Assembly: GCF_004193775.1 (NCBI RefSeq) | Contig: NC_041008.1 | Span: 5,782,731 to 5,846,730, forward strand | Direction of reading: 5' to 3' | From: Glycine soja | Lineage: Eukaryota; Streptophyta; Magnoliopsida; Fabales; Fabaceae | Length of the DNA: 64,000 nt | Program-made: the position numbers and the translations under genes | The notes under the pieces: generated by a model | What the model saw: the letters and a program-made list of their open reading frames with translations, nothing else | The model's database searches: none | Told to the model about the DNA's origin: nothing | Part shown: positions 44,353-54,290 of the stretch, piece after piece | How the letters are laid out: each line of letters opens with the position of its first letter | How positions within the stretch are numbered: position 1 is the first letter of the stretch

Positions 44353-45417
44353 TGTTAGCTCTTTGGCAAGTGTACCAAATCTTTACAAGTAGTAAAGTTC
44401 TCGGAAGTCTGAGTGTCGAATCCACAGGGACTTTGTTTGTACTTGGATTAATGCAAACCCAATTTAAAAGCAAGAGATAAGAATTTAAAATAAAAGATAA
44501 AGAAAGATAGAAGATAAAGTAAAGAAAAGATAAGATATTTATAGATAAACTTAAAAGAGAAAAGAAAAGATAAGATACTTAAAGATAAAATTAGAAGATA
44601 AAAGAAAAGATAAAAGATTGAAGGATCAAAACAGAAGATAAAATATTTAAATTGCGATATGATAAAGATAACTACTTCTACGAAATTCAAATAAAGGAGA
44701 AATAAAATCTATATAATAAAATTGCTAAAACCTAACCAGTCTAATCAGCCTAGATATATGGATTCAGGATTTGTCTGTTATCAATACCAGTGAACTAATT
44801 CTGCCCCACATCTATCCATCTACTTGCCCCTGATGCCTCACGATGACAAGCCTACCTTAATTACCTATCTTCCAAATGCCCTTTGCGAAGACTCAATAAC
44901 TAAGATGCATTAGGATTACATTCTAGATGTTTGCTAAAGCATGGGCATTGGGGCATTAAGTCATGCTAACCCAATAATTTCTTTCTTTTAGTGTTCTATT
45001 AAGCGTTACCCTCTCCCGAGTGGCCTAACCCTTAAAACCGATTCACGCATTCATTCCTTATCCCTAATTAGGCTTTACCCTCTCCCGAGTGGCCTAAAGA
45101 CTAACAGAAAACAAAGTCCGAGATGCAGAATAAGCAAGAAAGAAAAGCAGATAAAAGAAACTGGAAGGAAAAACCCTCTAAAAGATAACCCGATAATTTC
45201 CTCCTTTTAGTGTTCTCTTAAGCGTTACCCTCTCCCGAGTGGCCTAACCCTTAAAACAGATTCAAGTATTCATTCCTTACCCCTAATTAGGCTTTAGGGG
45301 GTTAGCCACTCATGGTCATGAGGGCTTTACAATGAGAATGGGGTGAAAGAAAGAGAGTAAATGAAACCCCTAGGAGAGGGGGTTCTGTGGTGGTGTCCTG
45401 TCCCTTGGACTGACTCT

Positions 45418-45427
45418 CTATTTATAG
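45418..45427 (-). promoter_or_regulatory. TATA box of left LTR (minus strand)
   Basis: CTATAAATAG on the minus strand, a consensus plant TATA box. The same motif is at 49823-49832 in the right LTR, which is the copy that would drive the element. Confidence 0.65.
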
Positions 45428-45457
45428 CTGCTGAAGTGGGCTTTGGGCCTTTGTAGG

Positions 45458-45535
45458 CACGCTTAGCGTGACACCCTGCGCTTAGCGCGTGTACTTCCTG
45501 GCCCGCTTAGCCCGTGACGCGCGCTGAGCGCGCGT
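45458..45535. promoter_or_regulatory. Cluster of short GC-rich inverted motifs in left LTR
   Basis: Successive dyads share a TTA or TGA centre: CACGC-TTA-GCGTG, GCGC-TTA-GCGC, a broken CCCGCTTAGCCCG, and ACGCGCGC-TGA-GCGCGCGT. They lie about 31-108 nt upstream of the minus-strand TATA, in otherwise AT-rich DNA. Transcription-factor binding or hairpin formation is an inference. Confidence 0.6.
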
Positions 45536-45744
45536 ATTGGATTGGGCCTTCTTCAAATTTTCTTCTTTTCTTCAATTTTTCTGCCCTTTTTGCTTATTAC
45601 ACCTCCAATTTTTATATCTGCACCCAAAAATTCAATTTAATTAATTTTCTAACTTTTAATCACAAATAACTGCTAAATAATTAATTTCAGGCTAATATTT
45701 GACTAATTTTCTACTATCAAAATACAATTATTTAGCAGTTATCA

Positions 45745-45758
45745 AAATCCCCCAAATT
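45745..45758 (-). other. Polypurine tract of Athila-like element
   Basis: On the minus strand aatttgggggattt immediately precedes the LTR start (tgataac), as expected for a plus-strand primer. Confidence 0.75.
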
Positions 45759-46311
45759 AAACTTTGCTTGTCCCCAAGCAAATAAAATTATTCCATTCTT
45801 AAGCAAAAATTTTCTCAAGTAAGTTCCAAGCATTCCAACACTCTCCATGACTTCAATTCCTTGATCCTCTGACTGGTCTCTTTGCATCTGTCATGATCTT
45901 AAAATAAAAGCATAAACACAAGAGCAGAAACAGGTCAATTATCTGGAGTTCCAACAGGTCCGGCTTGCCTTACTTCCTTACAAAGCTGGTGTTTCTCTCT
46001 GCTCACAAGTGTCTGGTCAAGTGTTTGCAATTTTAACAACCTATAAATAAAACTCAAGAGTTTTGTACTTCATCTCGGTTAAGGTTAGCCTTAATTACCT
46101 TCGGTGGATCACTAAGGACTTTTATGGCTTGTAATGGGGCCTGGCTAACAAAGAATCATGGTTTTTCTTGGAAATTCAAAATATAAGATTATAAGAGAGC
46201 ATGCATTCCAAAGACTTGATTTCTTGCCAAGCCCTATTTCCCACTTTTAGCCCCTTTTGCCTTTAGCACTTTCCACTGACACCTCTCTTTTTCATTCTTG
46301 CCCTTTTTATT

Positions 46312-46363
<52 letters not shown>

Positions 46364-47214
46364 TTTTTCTTTTTTTTTTCTTTTTTCTCTCTTTTTTTTT
46401 TCTTTTTTTTTTCAATAATAAGCATAATGACAATGGGCTCACAATTATTTAGAGGTGTTCTAGTGTGTGCTATTTCCTTGGCTACTTTACCCATTTGTTC
46501 AAAATCCCCCAAATTAAGGCCTTATTATCATTTGGAACCCTACTGCTCTCTTAGAATCCTACACAAGGTCAGGAATATCAATTTCTTGGCTTAGGGTTCT
46601 ACTCAGAATAAATCATTATAATTCTTTTGGCTCAATATGGGTGCAAGGGATAAAATTACGTTGGGTTGGCTTTTTGGCTGAGTGGGTAAAATAAAACAAA
46701 CATGGCCTTGATCATATCCACCTCAAGTAACTAATTTTAACAGTCCAAGAATGATGCAAAACTAAGAGTTTAAAAACAGGCGTTTTCTCTCACAATTAAG
46801 GTCACACTCTCACCGGGATAAATTCAGTATTAGCGTACCAGATGTGTCTTCATTCCATCAAGCTAACCTTTCCTTTTCCGTGAATCATGTTTCATTCCTT
46901 GACCTGACTTTTGCTTCCAAGACCAGTGTTTTCCAATTACTAGTAGCCTTTCAAGTGTTGGACCTTTCAGAACAAACTCAGAATTGCCATTTCTCAAGTT
47001 ATCATGCAATTTATTTATTCACGCATAAATTTAAACTACTGAAATTAAATTGCTGGAATCAAAATGCATAAAATCAAAATAAAGAAAAGAAATAACACAA
47101 CTATCCTAAAAAAAACAAAATGTGATTAACTAAAAGAGAGATAAAGTAAGAAATCCTGGGTTGCCTCCCAGTAAGCGCTTCTTTAACGTCATTAGCTTGA
47201 CGAGTCAAATGTCT
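45759..47214 (-). other. Internal non-coding region of Athila-like element
   Basis: No domain was found in either strand. At about 47140-47215 the minus strand reads gacgttaaagaagcgcttac...gggaggcaaccc, a stretch I associate with the region after pol in Athila/Tat-type elements. An AT tract followed by a T/C-rich tract lies at 46315-46412. The open frames there are low-complexity. Confidence 0.6.
46315..46412. repeat. (AT)n and polypyrimidine low-complexity tract
   Basis: About 38 bp of AT dinucleotides, then about 60 bp of almost pure T/C. Confidence 0.9.
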
Positions 47215-48279
47215 TCAAGGTGGCATGAAGGTCACGTAGAACACATCTTCCTTGCATTTTCGCCTCTTAGTTAGAGACGCCATGAAATTCGTGTATTCTG
47301 GAAGCACCTTCCACATTATTGCAAGAGAAGTGGTAGCGATCAAGGAAAGAATGACACTTAAGGCTTTCTCATGTTTTCCATGCCTTTCTTCCTTGACAAT
47401 TAGTTGATGAGGAGGGGTATTGACTTGGAGAATACTTTCTTGCTGAATTTCTACTTGTGAGTACTTCTCCCATTGTTGTGCTTTCTCCTCATTTCTTTCT
47501 GTTTCTTCCTTCTTTTCTCCTTCCTCATCACGCACATCTTCCTCAGTTTTCTTTTCTTCCTTTTCTCTCTCAGTGAAAATTACCTTGTAATCCTCTTTGG
47601 GTTCCATCTCAGTATTTACCGCAAAGGTTTCAGTGGGCTTTTCAGCAATTGACTCTATTTGTATTTCCAGGTTTCTGATGGCTGCATCTGTGCTCTTTTG
47701 GTGTGATCTCGTCTCCTGGATGAATGCCTTTGTTTCTTGGATGAGACTTAATAGCATTTCCTCTATACTAATAGGTGGCTTCTCTTGCTGACTCGGACCT
47801 TGACTAGGGTGCTGGTACGGTGGTTGATTCCTAGGCTCCTTGTACTGATTTCCTTGATTTCTCCAGCCTGAACCTTGGTTAAAGTTTTTTCCCTGGTTAA
47901 ATCCTGGTGGCCCGTTATTGTATCCTGTTGCCCCCTGATTGTATCCAGACAGGTTTCTTTGGTTGTAGCCTTGGAATCCGTGACGATTAGGATTACACAT
48001 GTAATTTATTTCTTGATAGGGCTCTTGTTGGATTGTGCATAAGCCTGACTCATGTGTTCCTCCATATATGTGACATCCCCCTACATGCATAATAGAAGAA
48101 TGAGAAGGACTTACCGCTTGTAGTTGTTGTGGAAGCTTGTTGAGGGTCTCTGTCAGGACTTCTATTTGTTGGGACAACAACTTATTTTGAGCCAAGGTTG
48201 CATCTTGAGTGAAGTATTGAGGTATAATAGGACTAGAGTAATCCTCTAGCGTCATCCTCTTTGGACGATTTTCTACCAT
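47215..48279 (-). CDS. Athila-type gag remnant protein (internally deleted)
   Basis: The likely start is the ATG at 48279 (M-V-E-N-R-P-K-R-M-T-L-E-D-Y), although the frame stays open upstream to 48471 through a hydrophobic low-complexity stretch. This gives about 354 residues. The N-terminal gag start is followed almost at once by the gag C-terminal region, so the capsid core is missing. A CX2CX4HX4C-like knuckle reads CHIYGGTHESGLC, with Tyr in place of the second Cys. Then come Asn/Gln/Gly-rich repeats (GYNQ, GFNQG), a coiled-coil EEKKEE stretch and a terminal LPEYTNFMASLTKRRK box typical of the Athila gag end. Confidence 0.75.
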   Translation of the reverse strand: MVENRPKRMTLEDYSSPIIPQYFTQDATLAQNKLLSQQIEVLTETLNKLPQQLQAVSPSHSSIMHVGGCHIYGGTHESGLCTIQQEPYQEINYMCNPNRHGFQGYNQRNLSGYNQGATGYNNGPPGFNQGKNFNQGSGWRNQGNQYKEPRNQPPYQHPSQGPSQQEKPPISIEEMLLSLIQETKAFIQETRSHQKSTDAAIRNLEIQIESIAEKPTETFAVNTEMEPKEDYKVIFTEREKEEKKTEEDVRDEEGEKKEETERNEEKAQQWEKYSQVEIQQESILQVNTPPHQLIVKEERHGKHEKALSVILSLIATTSLAIMWKVLPEYTNFMASLTKRRKCKEDVFYVTFMPP

Positions 48280-48466
48280 GATGCGTTCTTCGAAGAAGGA
48301 GTGTGCACTGTTCACAAAGGAAATAACTACCGTGCACGTTATCACAGAATAAATATTTTTTATTTTTTTTAATTTTTCTTTTTTAAAAAAGAAAAAAATA
48401 AAGTAAGAATGAGTGGAGAAAAATAAAATAAAGCAGCTCAAATAAATAATAATAATAAAAAAGAAA

Positions 48467-48470
<4 letters not shown>

Positions 48471-48501
<31 letters not shown>
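48471..48501. repeat. Poly(A) tract
   Basis: About 30 A residues (T on the element's coding strand) between the primer-binding site and gag of the minus-strand element. Confidence 0.9.
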
Positions 48502-48503
<2 letters not shown>

Positions 48504-48563
48504 AAGTGAAAACTTATTGCTTACAAATTGGAATATGCAATTAATCAAGTACGAAAAACAAAG

Positions 48564-48581
48564 TCCCCGGCAACGGCGCCA
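48564..48581 (-). other. Primer-binding site, tRNA-Asp type
   Basis: The minus strand reads TGGCGCCGTTGCCGGGGA, 18 nt complementary to the 3' end of plant tRNA-Asp (..TCCCCGGCAACGGCGCCA). It lies six bases inside the right LTR and fixes the element's orientation. tRNA-Asp priming is typical of Athila-lineage elements. Confidence 0.9.
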
Positions 48582-48587
48582 AAAACT

Positions 48588-50149
48588 TGTTAGCTCTTTG
48601 GCAAGTGTACCAAATCGTTACAAGTAGTAAAGTTCTCGGAAGTCCGAGTGTCGAATCCACAGGGACTTTGTTTGTACTTGGATTAATGCAAACCCAATTT
48701 AAAAGCAAGAGATAAGAATTTAAAATAAAAGATAAAGAAAGATAGAAGATAAAGTAAAGAAAAGATAAGATATTTATAGATAAACTTAAAAGAGAAAAGA
48801 AAAGATAAGATACTTAAAGATAAAATTAGAAGATAAAAGAAAAGATAAAAGATTGAAGGATCAAAACAGAAGATAAAAAATTTAAATTGCGATATGATAA
48901 AGATAACTACTTCTATGAAATTCAAATAAAGGAGAAATAAAATCTATATAATAAAATTGCTAAAACCTAACCAGTCTAATCAGCCTAGATATATGGATTC
49001 AGGATTTGTGTGTTATCAATACCAGTGAACTAATTCTGCCCCACATCTATCCATCTACTTGCCCCTGATGCCTCATGATGACAAGCCTACCTTAATTACC
49101 TATCTTCCAAATGCCCTTTGCGAAGACTCAATAACTAAGATGCATTAGGATTACATTCTAGATGTTTGCTAAAGCATGGGCATTGGGGCATTAAGTCATG
49201 CTAACCCAATAATTTCTTTCTTTTAGTGTTCTATTAAGCGTTACCCTCTCCCGAGTGGCCTAACCCTTAAAACCGATTCACGCATTCATTCCTTATCCCT
49301 AATTAGGCTTTACCCTCTCCCGAGTGGCCTAAAGACTAACAGAAAACAAAGTCCGAGATGCAGAATAAGCAAGAAAGAAAAGCAGATAAAAGAAACTGGA
49401 AGGAAAAACCCTCTAAAAGATAACCCGATAATTTCCTCCTTTTAGTGTTCTCTTAAGCGTTACCCTCTCCCGAGTGGCCTAACCCTTAAAACAGATTCAA
49501 GTATTCATTCCTTACCCCTAATTAGGCTTTACCCTCTCCCGAGTGGACTAAACCCTAACAGAAAGCAAGTTCAGAGATACAAGATGTAAAAAGAAAGAAC
49601 GGTAAATAAATAAAGAACCTGGAGGGAATTCCTCTTTTTATTGATAACTCTTGAAATGCTCCATACATCATTGGCTTTTTAGGCCTGCCAGGCCCTAGCT
49701 AGGGGGTTAGCCACTCATGGTCATGAGGGCTTTACAATGAGAATGGGGTGAAAGAAAGAGAGTAAATGAAACCCCTAGGAGAGGGGGTTCTGTGGTGGTG
49801 TCCTGTCCCTTGGACTGACTCTCTATTTATAGCTGCTGAAGTGGGCTTTGGGCCTTTGTAGGCACGCTTAGCGTGACACCCTGCGCTTAGCGCGTGTACT
49901 TCCTGGCCCGCTTAGCCCGTGACGCGCGCTGAGCGCGCGTATTGGATTGGGCCTTCTTCAAATTTTCTTCTTTTCTTCAATTTTTCTGCCCTTTTTGCTT
50001 ATTACACCTCCAATTTTTATATCTGCACCCAAAAATTCAATTTAATTAATTTTCTAACTTTTAATCACAAATAACTGCTAAATAATTAATTTCAGGCTAA
50101 TATTTGACTAATTTTCTACTATCAAAATACAATTATTTAGCAGTTATCA
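48588..50149 (-). repeat. Right LTR (5' LTR of the minus-strand element)
   Basis: The 1,562-bp full-length LTR. It includes the 170 bp (49532-49701) missing from the left copy, the doubled unit (from 49226 and 49445), GC-rich dyads (49863-49940) and the minus-strand TATA (49823-49832). Confidence 0.93.
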
Positions 50150-50154
50150 CAAGA
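50150..50154. repeat. Target-site duplication (right) CAAGA
   Basis: This exactly matches 44348-44352. Confidence 0.92.
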
Positions 50155-50251
50155 TTAATTTAAATTTTGAAAAGAATTTAATTACTGTGTCTAATTTATA
50201 ATTAAATTCAAAAAATTTTATCTTTCGTCGTCTTTGTCATAGTCGTGTTGC

Positions 50252-50352
<101 letters not shown>

Positions 50353-50377
50353 AACATAATTTTTATAACTTGTTTAG

Positions 50378-50460
50378 GATATGACTCCAATATTGCACTT
50401 AGAGGAGATTGATTCACCAAGAAAAAATGGTTAGAGGAGATGAACAAATTAAGACCTTTT
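50378..50460 (+). other. Predicted 3'-UTR exon of gene B
   Basis: Acceptor cttgtttag|gatatg followed by ctccaatattgca, then gaggagattgattcaccaa, conserved in the relic at 54214-54290. It would join to the donor after the stop at 44268 if the intron holding the Athila-like element (about 6.1 kb) is spliced. The end of the exon is not defined. Confidence 0.5.
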
Positions 50461-50879
50461 TCATGAGTCTACGTCAATGCCGCTTTCAGGATTTGACATT
50501 TCATTTTCAAACGTGAATTCGACACTAGTACACACTTAAGTGTTTATTTACTCCAGATTATTAAATAATTTACCTGTTAATATAATTTTTGCTCTAAAAA
50601 GCAAATTAAGATTACTTTGGTTCCTAGCTAAGAGATAAGCTAGTTAGTGTGTGTTGAGGAATACAATTAATTGAAAAAGTGAAATTTGATTATTGAACTT
50701 AACTTTACAAATTAATATTACTTTGGTTCCTAGCTAAGACATAAGCTAATTAATTGTTGTTTTAGTTAGAAATAGGTGTAATAATTATCCTTTTAAAAAG
50801 TTATTAAATAATAATTAATTGGGTTTTTTTAAAGTAAAACAAGATTAAATTAAGAATAATAACAAATATATTAAAAATA

Positions 50880-51230
50880 GTTACTTTTTTTAATAATTAT
50901 AAATTTACCATGAATTGCTAGTGACCGAAGTCAAACCACAGAAACAGCAACAGCTACCAAGCAAATAATGCCCACAATTCCATGGGCGTATAGTATCTTC
51001 TCTTGAAAGGCAGATAAAACATTTGAGCAATGGCATATCCACAAACAATAATAGATATCCCAACTTCAAAAAGTAAGGATGTTAGTAACTGCAAAGCTAA
51101 TGCCTAGTATGGCAGCATGATCAATGGTCTGAAGAAGCCTGTGTGCATGGAGGAGCATCCTCATTAGACGCTGAACGGAAAACGGAGGCAGCAATGCCAA
51201 GAAGCTGAACAAAGGTAATGCCTAGGAGTA
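50880..51230 (-). pseudogene. Unidentified gene relic with membrane-segment-like end
   Basis: The minus strand gives short open pieces of natural composition in different frames: FVQLLGIAASVFRS, LLQTIDHAAILGISFAVTNI, and YAHGIVGIICLVAVAVSVV followed by a stop. Frameshifts separate them. The last piece looks like a C-terminal membrane helix. I do not recognise the family with confidence. Confidence 0.35.
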
Positions 51231-51235
51231 AATTT

Positions 51236-52550
51236 TAAATTAACACCAAAAAATGAGTAAATCCTAAGATATTTCACGAAATACAAAATGGTAAACTAAT
51301 ATAAGACTTTTGAATTTTTTTTCTATTAAAAGAAAAAAAATTATGAATTCTATTTTTTTTATTACTAGTTTGAAGTTATAAATATTTTAATTTTTTGTAA
51401 AAAAATTATTAGAAGTTATAAATTATTTATAATTTTAAAGTTATAAGTTTTTTTATTAAAAATTAAATTATTTTTCATTTTTAATTTCTAATCAATGTTT
51501 TTAATATTTTTACGAATATTAGCAAATAATATTAACTTAAATTTATTAAATAATATTAAATTCTTTATAAAAATAATTAATGTTTACGGTTATCATTAAG
51601 TAAAATAATAATTTCTTACATTATTATTAGTTAATTTTATTTGATATATTATTTTAATATTAACAATAGAAAATAATTTAGTAATAGTTAATATAAAAAT
51701 AACATAATACATTAATAAAAAAGTGAATAATATAAATTAAACACAAACATAAAATTAAAAAGTAAAAATAGTATTAATCTTCAACTTACTTATATAAACA
51801 TATATTACGATTATGTTGTTCAGTTTTATACAATGAATATTTCTTAGATCTATTTGAAATAGATTCATCTATCTCATTAAGTATATAATTAGTATTTGGT
51901 CTTCATGGTTCTCAATGACAACAAACACTATACTTATCATAAAACAACAATCACCAACAAATCAAATACAACAAAATGAAAAATTTTAATACACATTCAA
52001 AAGAATTCGTTATAGAATATCATCTCATTATTAAATTTTCTTAAACAAATATATATAGTAAATTTTAATATTTTTATTTAAAATTAAGTCTTTTGTATTT
52101 TTTTAATTTACAAAATAAATAATAATCCTTAATACAGGTAAGACAATATAGAAAGTATATTAAATAAAATAAAATTAAAAAATATAGAAAATATTAAATA
52201 AAAAATAATATACAAAAATATGAAAAAATTAAATAAAAAATATACAAAAATATAGAAAATATTAAATAAAACTAAAAATGAAAACTAATTTAAATTCATT
52301 AATAATTAATTTTAATAAAAAAAACTCACTACTTTTAAAATCATAAATATTTACAACTTTAGAGTAATAAATAATTTATGACTTGTAATAAAAATTAAAA
52401 AAAATAAAAATTTATGACTTTAAAGTCATAATTAGAAAAATAGAAGTTGTAAACTATTTTAGGTAGAAAAAATTCAAAAGTTATAAATTAGTTTATTCGG
52501 AAGTCATAAAATATCCTTATTATTTTCTAGATATCAATTTAAATTTGCTT
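51236..52550. mobile_element. AT-rich element with long imperfect terminal inverted repeats
   Basis: The left end (taaactaatataagacttttgaatttttt) is an imperfect inverted complement of the right end (aaaaattcaaaagttataaattagttta). Inward of this, agttataaattatttata-type sequence also pairs with its complement on the other side. No ORF with a domain is present. It fits a non-autonomous DNA transposon. Confidence 0.45.
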
Positions 52551-52593
52551 TCTTCCTCTTAAATAATATATAAAATATTATTTAAGAGGAAGA
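52551..52593. repeat. Perfect 19-bp inverted repeat (hairpin)
   Basis: Arms tcttcctcttaaataatat and atattatttaagaggaaga are exact complements around a 5-nt loop. It lies exactly where homology with unit A (from 19982) starts. Confidence 0.85.
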
Positions 52594-53654
52594 TGACAAA
52601 ACCAAATTAAAATTAAAAAGTCAAGTCCTCCCATGAGATAACTAGTTAGAATTATTTTCTGTATGTTACTCTCATGGGAGTATTAGACACTTCACCTAAC
52701 TTCTATTATAAATGGGATGGCCCCAAAAACCTGCATCACAAAGCACGATATTTTTCTCTTAACAATTTTTATACTTTGGTATGGCTTGTTAACAGTAGTA
52801 TTCGAAGTTACTGTAGTGCTCTAAATATATAAAATTCAGGAATATTTGTGCAACTTTGATATTTTAATCTCTTTATTCTTTCCCTCTATAGAGTATATAC
52901 GCGCGTAATAAGTCTCAAAATATGTTTGCTCAAAGACAAGATGCATATAAACCCCAAGTTCCTAATATATGTTTTTGTTAATACTAACACGGTGACACCT
53001 ATTTCATTTTTTTATTATGTTCAACCAAATATTAATTATACAAACTATTTTTAAAAAATAATAGCAAATAAACTTAATTAACATCTTAATTAATATAAAA
53101 TTAACTACTAATTACATAAATCAGTTAGCATAAAGTTGTTTCAACTAAATTTGTGATCCAGATAAAAAAAACGAGCTTAAAATTAAAAATAAAAAAATCT
53201 TATAATATTTGAGTATGAAAGGAGTCCTGGTGAAGCATAGAAAATTGAGGAGGCAGGGGAAGGTTAGTCAAAACATTGGAATTTCCACAGTTCAACAGAC
53301 GAATTCTTGGACTTGTTGCTATGTACAGTCAAGCAACTTTAAGAAACACGGGTCACACCCACAGTAGTGCTACCTGCACAATCACGCACATTCACTATTC
53401 CTTAGTCATAAACATCATAAATAAACCAAAGCAAGGCAAAACAGAACAACACACAAACACAAAAGGTTATGTTTTAGACTTTTAGTTTAAAGGTATCCAA
53501 TTCAACTATTCTGGCATGTTTTATTTTATTTTGGGTAAGTCTTGTGTTCCATCATCTTTAACCAAGGGGATGAAATAGAATGAGAGAATTTATGAATAGG
53601 TTGTGGTGTATTATTCGAAGAATAATGCTACGAATTTTCATAAAAGCGGAGTGT

Positions 53655-53997
53655 TGCCTACTTTGGAACCATGCACAGTGCCCTTCTCGAATTTGACATT
53701 TTTGGAAGTAAAAAATTGCAACACTGCTATATTTGTTCACATCCTCAACACCCAAAAGTTTGGGTCAACTCAAAACAATTGAGATAAGTTGGTGTGATTA
53801 AATTGAAGAGATAGTGTCTAAGGAAGGGGATGAATCACGAGAATGAGATAATATTTCAGCATCTCAATTGTTTGAAACTTAAAGAATTATCAAAGCTCAG
53901 AAGCTTCTATAAAGGGAGTTTAAGTTTCATGTCCTTGGAAGAATTGTCACTAATGAATTGCGATAGGATGGAAACTTTCGGGCAAGAGTATGTCTTT
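53655..53997 (+). pseudogene. CNL relic: terminal Y-exon LRR, frameshifted
   Basis: It aligns to the second half of exon 8 (gaaccatgcacagtg, catcctcaaca, agtttgggtcaactcaaaac, gaagagatagtgtc, gagaatgagataatattt, aagggagtttaagtttc). Small deletions break the frame repeatedly. The final ggcaagagtatgtcttt preserves the 3'-UTR donor area. Confidence 0.8.
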
Positions 53998-54213
53998 TTA
54001 TTCATTATTATAATTATTTTTATAATACACCATGTCAGAAATTTAGTTTTACGAGTATGTTATGTGACAAGATTAATTTAAATTTTGAAAAGAGTTTAAT
54101 TACCATATTTATAATTAAATTCAGAAAATTTCTATCTTTTGTTGTCTTTTTCATAGTCGTCATTTTATTATTATTATTATTATTAATTAACGTAACTTTT
54201 ATAAATTGTTTAG

Positions 54214-54290
54214 GCAATGGCTCCAATATTGCAGTTAGAGGAGATTGATTCACCAAAAAGAAAAAATGGTTAGAGGAGAATGATGGCACA
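54214..54290 (+). pseudogene. Relic of the CNL 3'-UTR exon
   Basis: It follows attgtttag| and matches 50378-50460 of gene B (ctccaatattgca, gaggagattgattcacc). The intervening intron is the uninterrupted form of the gene B intron that received the Athila-like element. Confidence 0.6.

Larger units (their letters stand above)
44353..45744 (-). repeat. Left LTR (3' LTR of the minus-strand element)
   Basis: It starts tgttagctc and ends gttatca. It carries a minus-strand TATA (45427-45418), GC-rich inverted motifs (45458-45535) and a doubled unit with tctcccgagtggcctaa (44991-45097 and from 45210). Relative to the right LTR it lacks 170 bp after ggcttta (about 45297). Confidence 0.93.
44353..50149 (-). 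mobile_element. Non-autonomous Athila-like Ty3/gypsy element lacking pol (5.8 kb)
   Basis: LTRs of 1,392 bp (left) and 1,562 bp (right) flank only 2,843 bp of internal DNA. The primer-binding site lies next to the right LTR on the minus strand and the polypurine tract next to the left LTR, so the element reads right to left. The internal region holds one gag-derived ORF and no protease, reverse transcriptase, RNase H or integrase, so mobility would need helper proteins. By eye about six substitutions separate the shared 1.39 kb of the LTRs, which indicates a very recent insertion. It sits in the predicted 3'-UTR intron of gene B, antisense to it. Confidence 0.93.

Noticed and set aside
44448..44690. 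80-residue minus-strand ORF repeated at 48683-48925
   Set aside because: It duplicates only because it lies in the LTRs; it reads an A-rich tract as Phe/Ile/Leu/Ser.
44991..45295. Repeated tctcccgagtggcctaa units looking like a spaced repeat array
   Set aside because: Only a few degenerate copies inside an LTR of a plant retrotransposon; not CRISPR.
46234..46594. ORFs on both strands over the AT and T/C tract
   Set aside because: Translation of low-complexity DNA (runs of Lys, Phe, Ile-Tyr); no natural composition.
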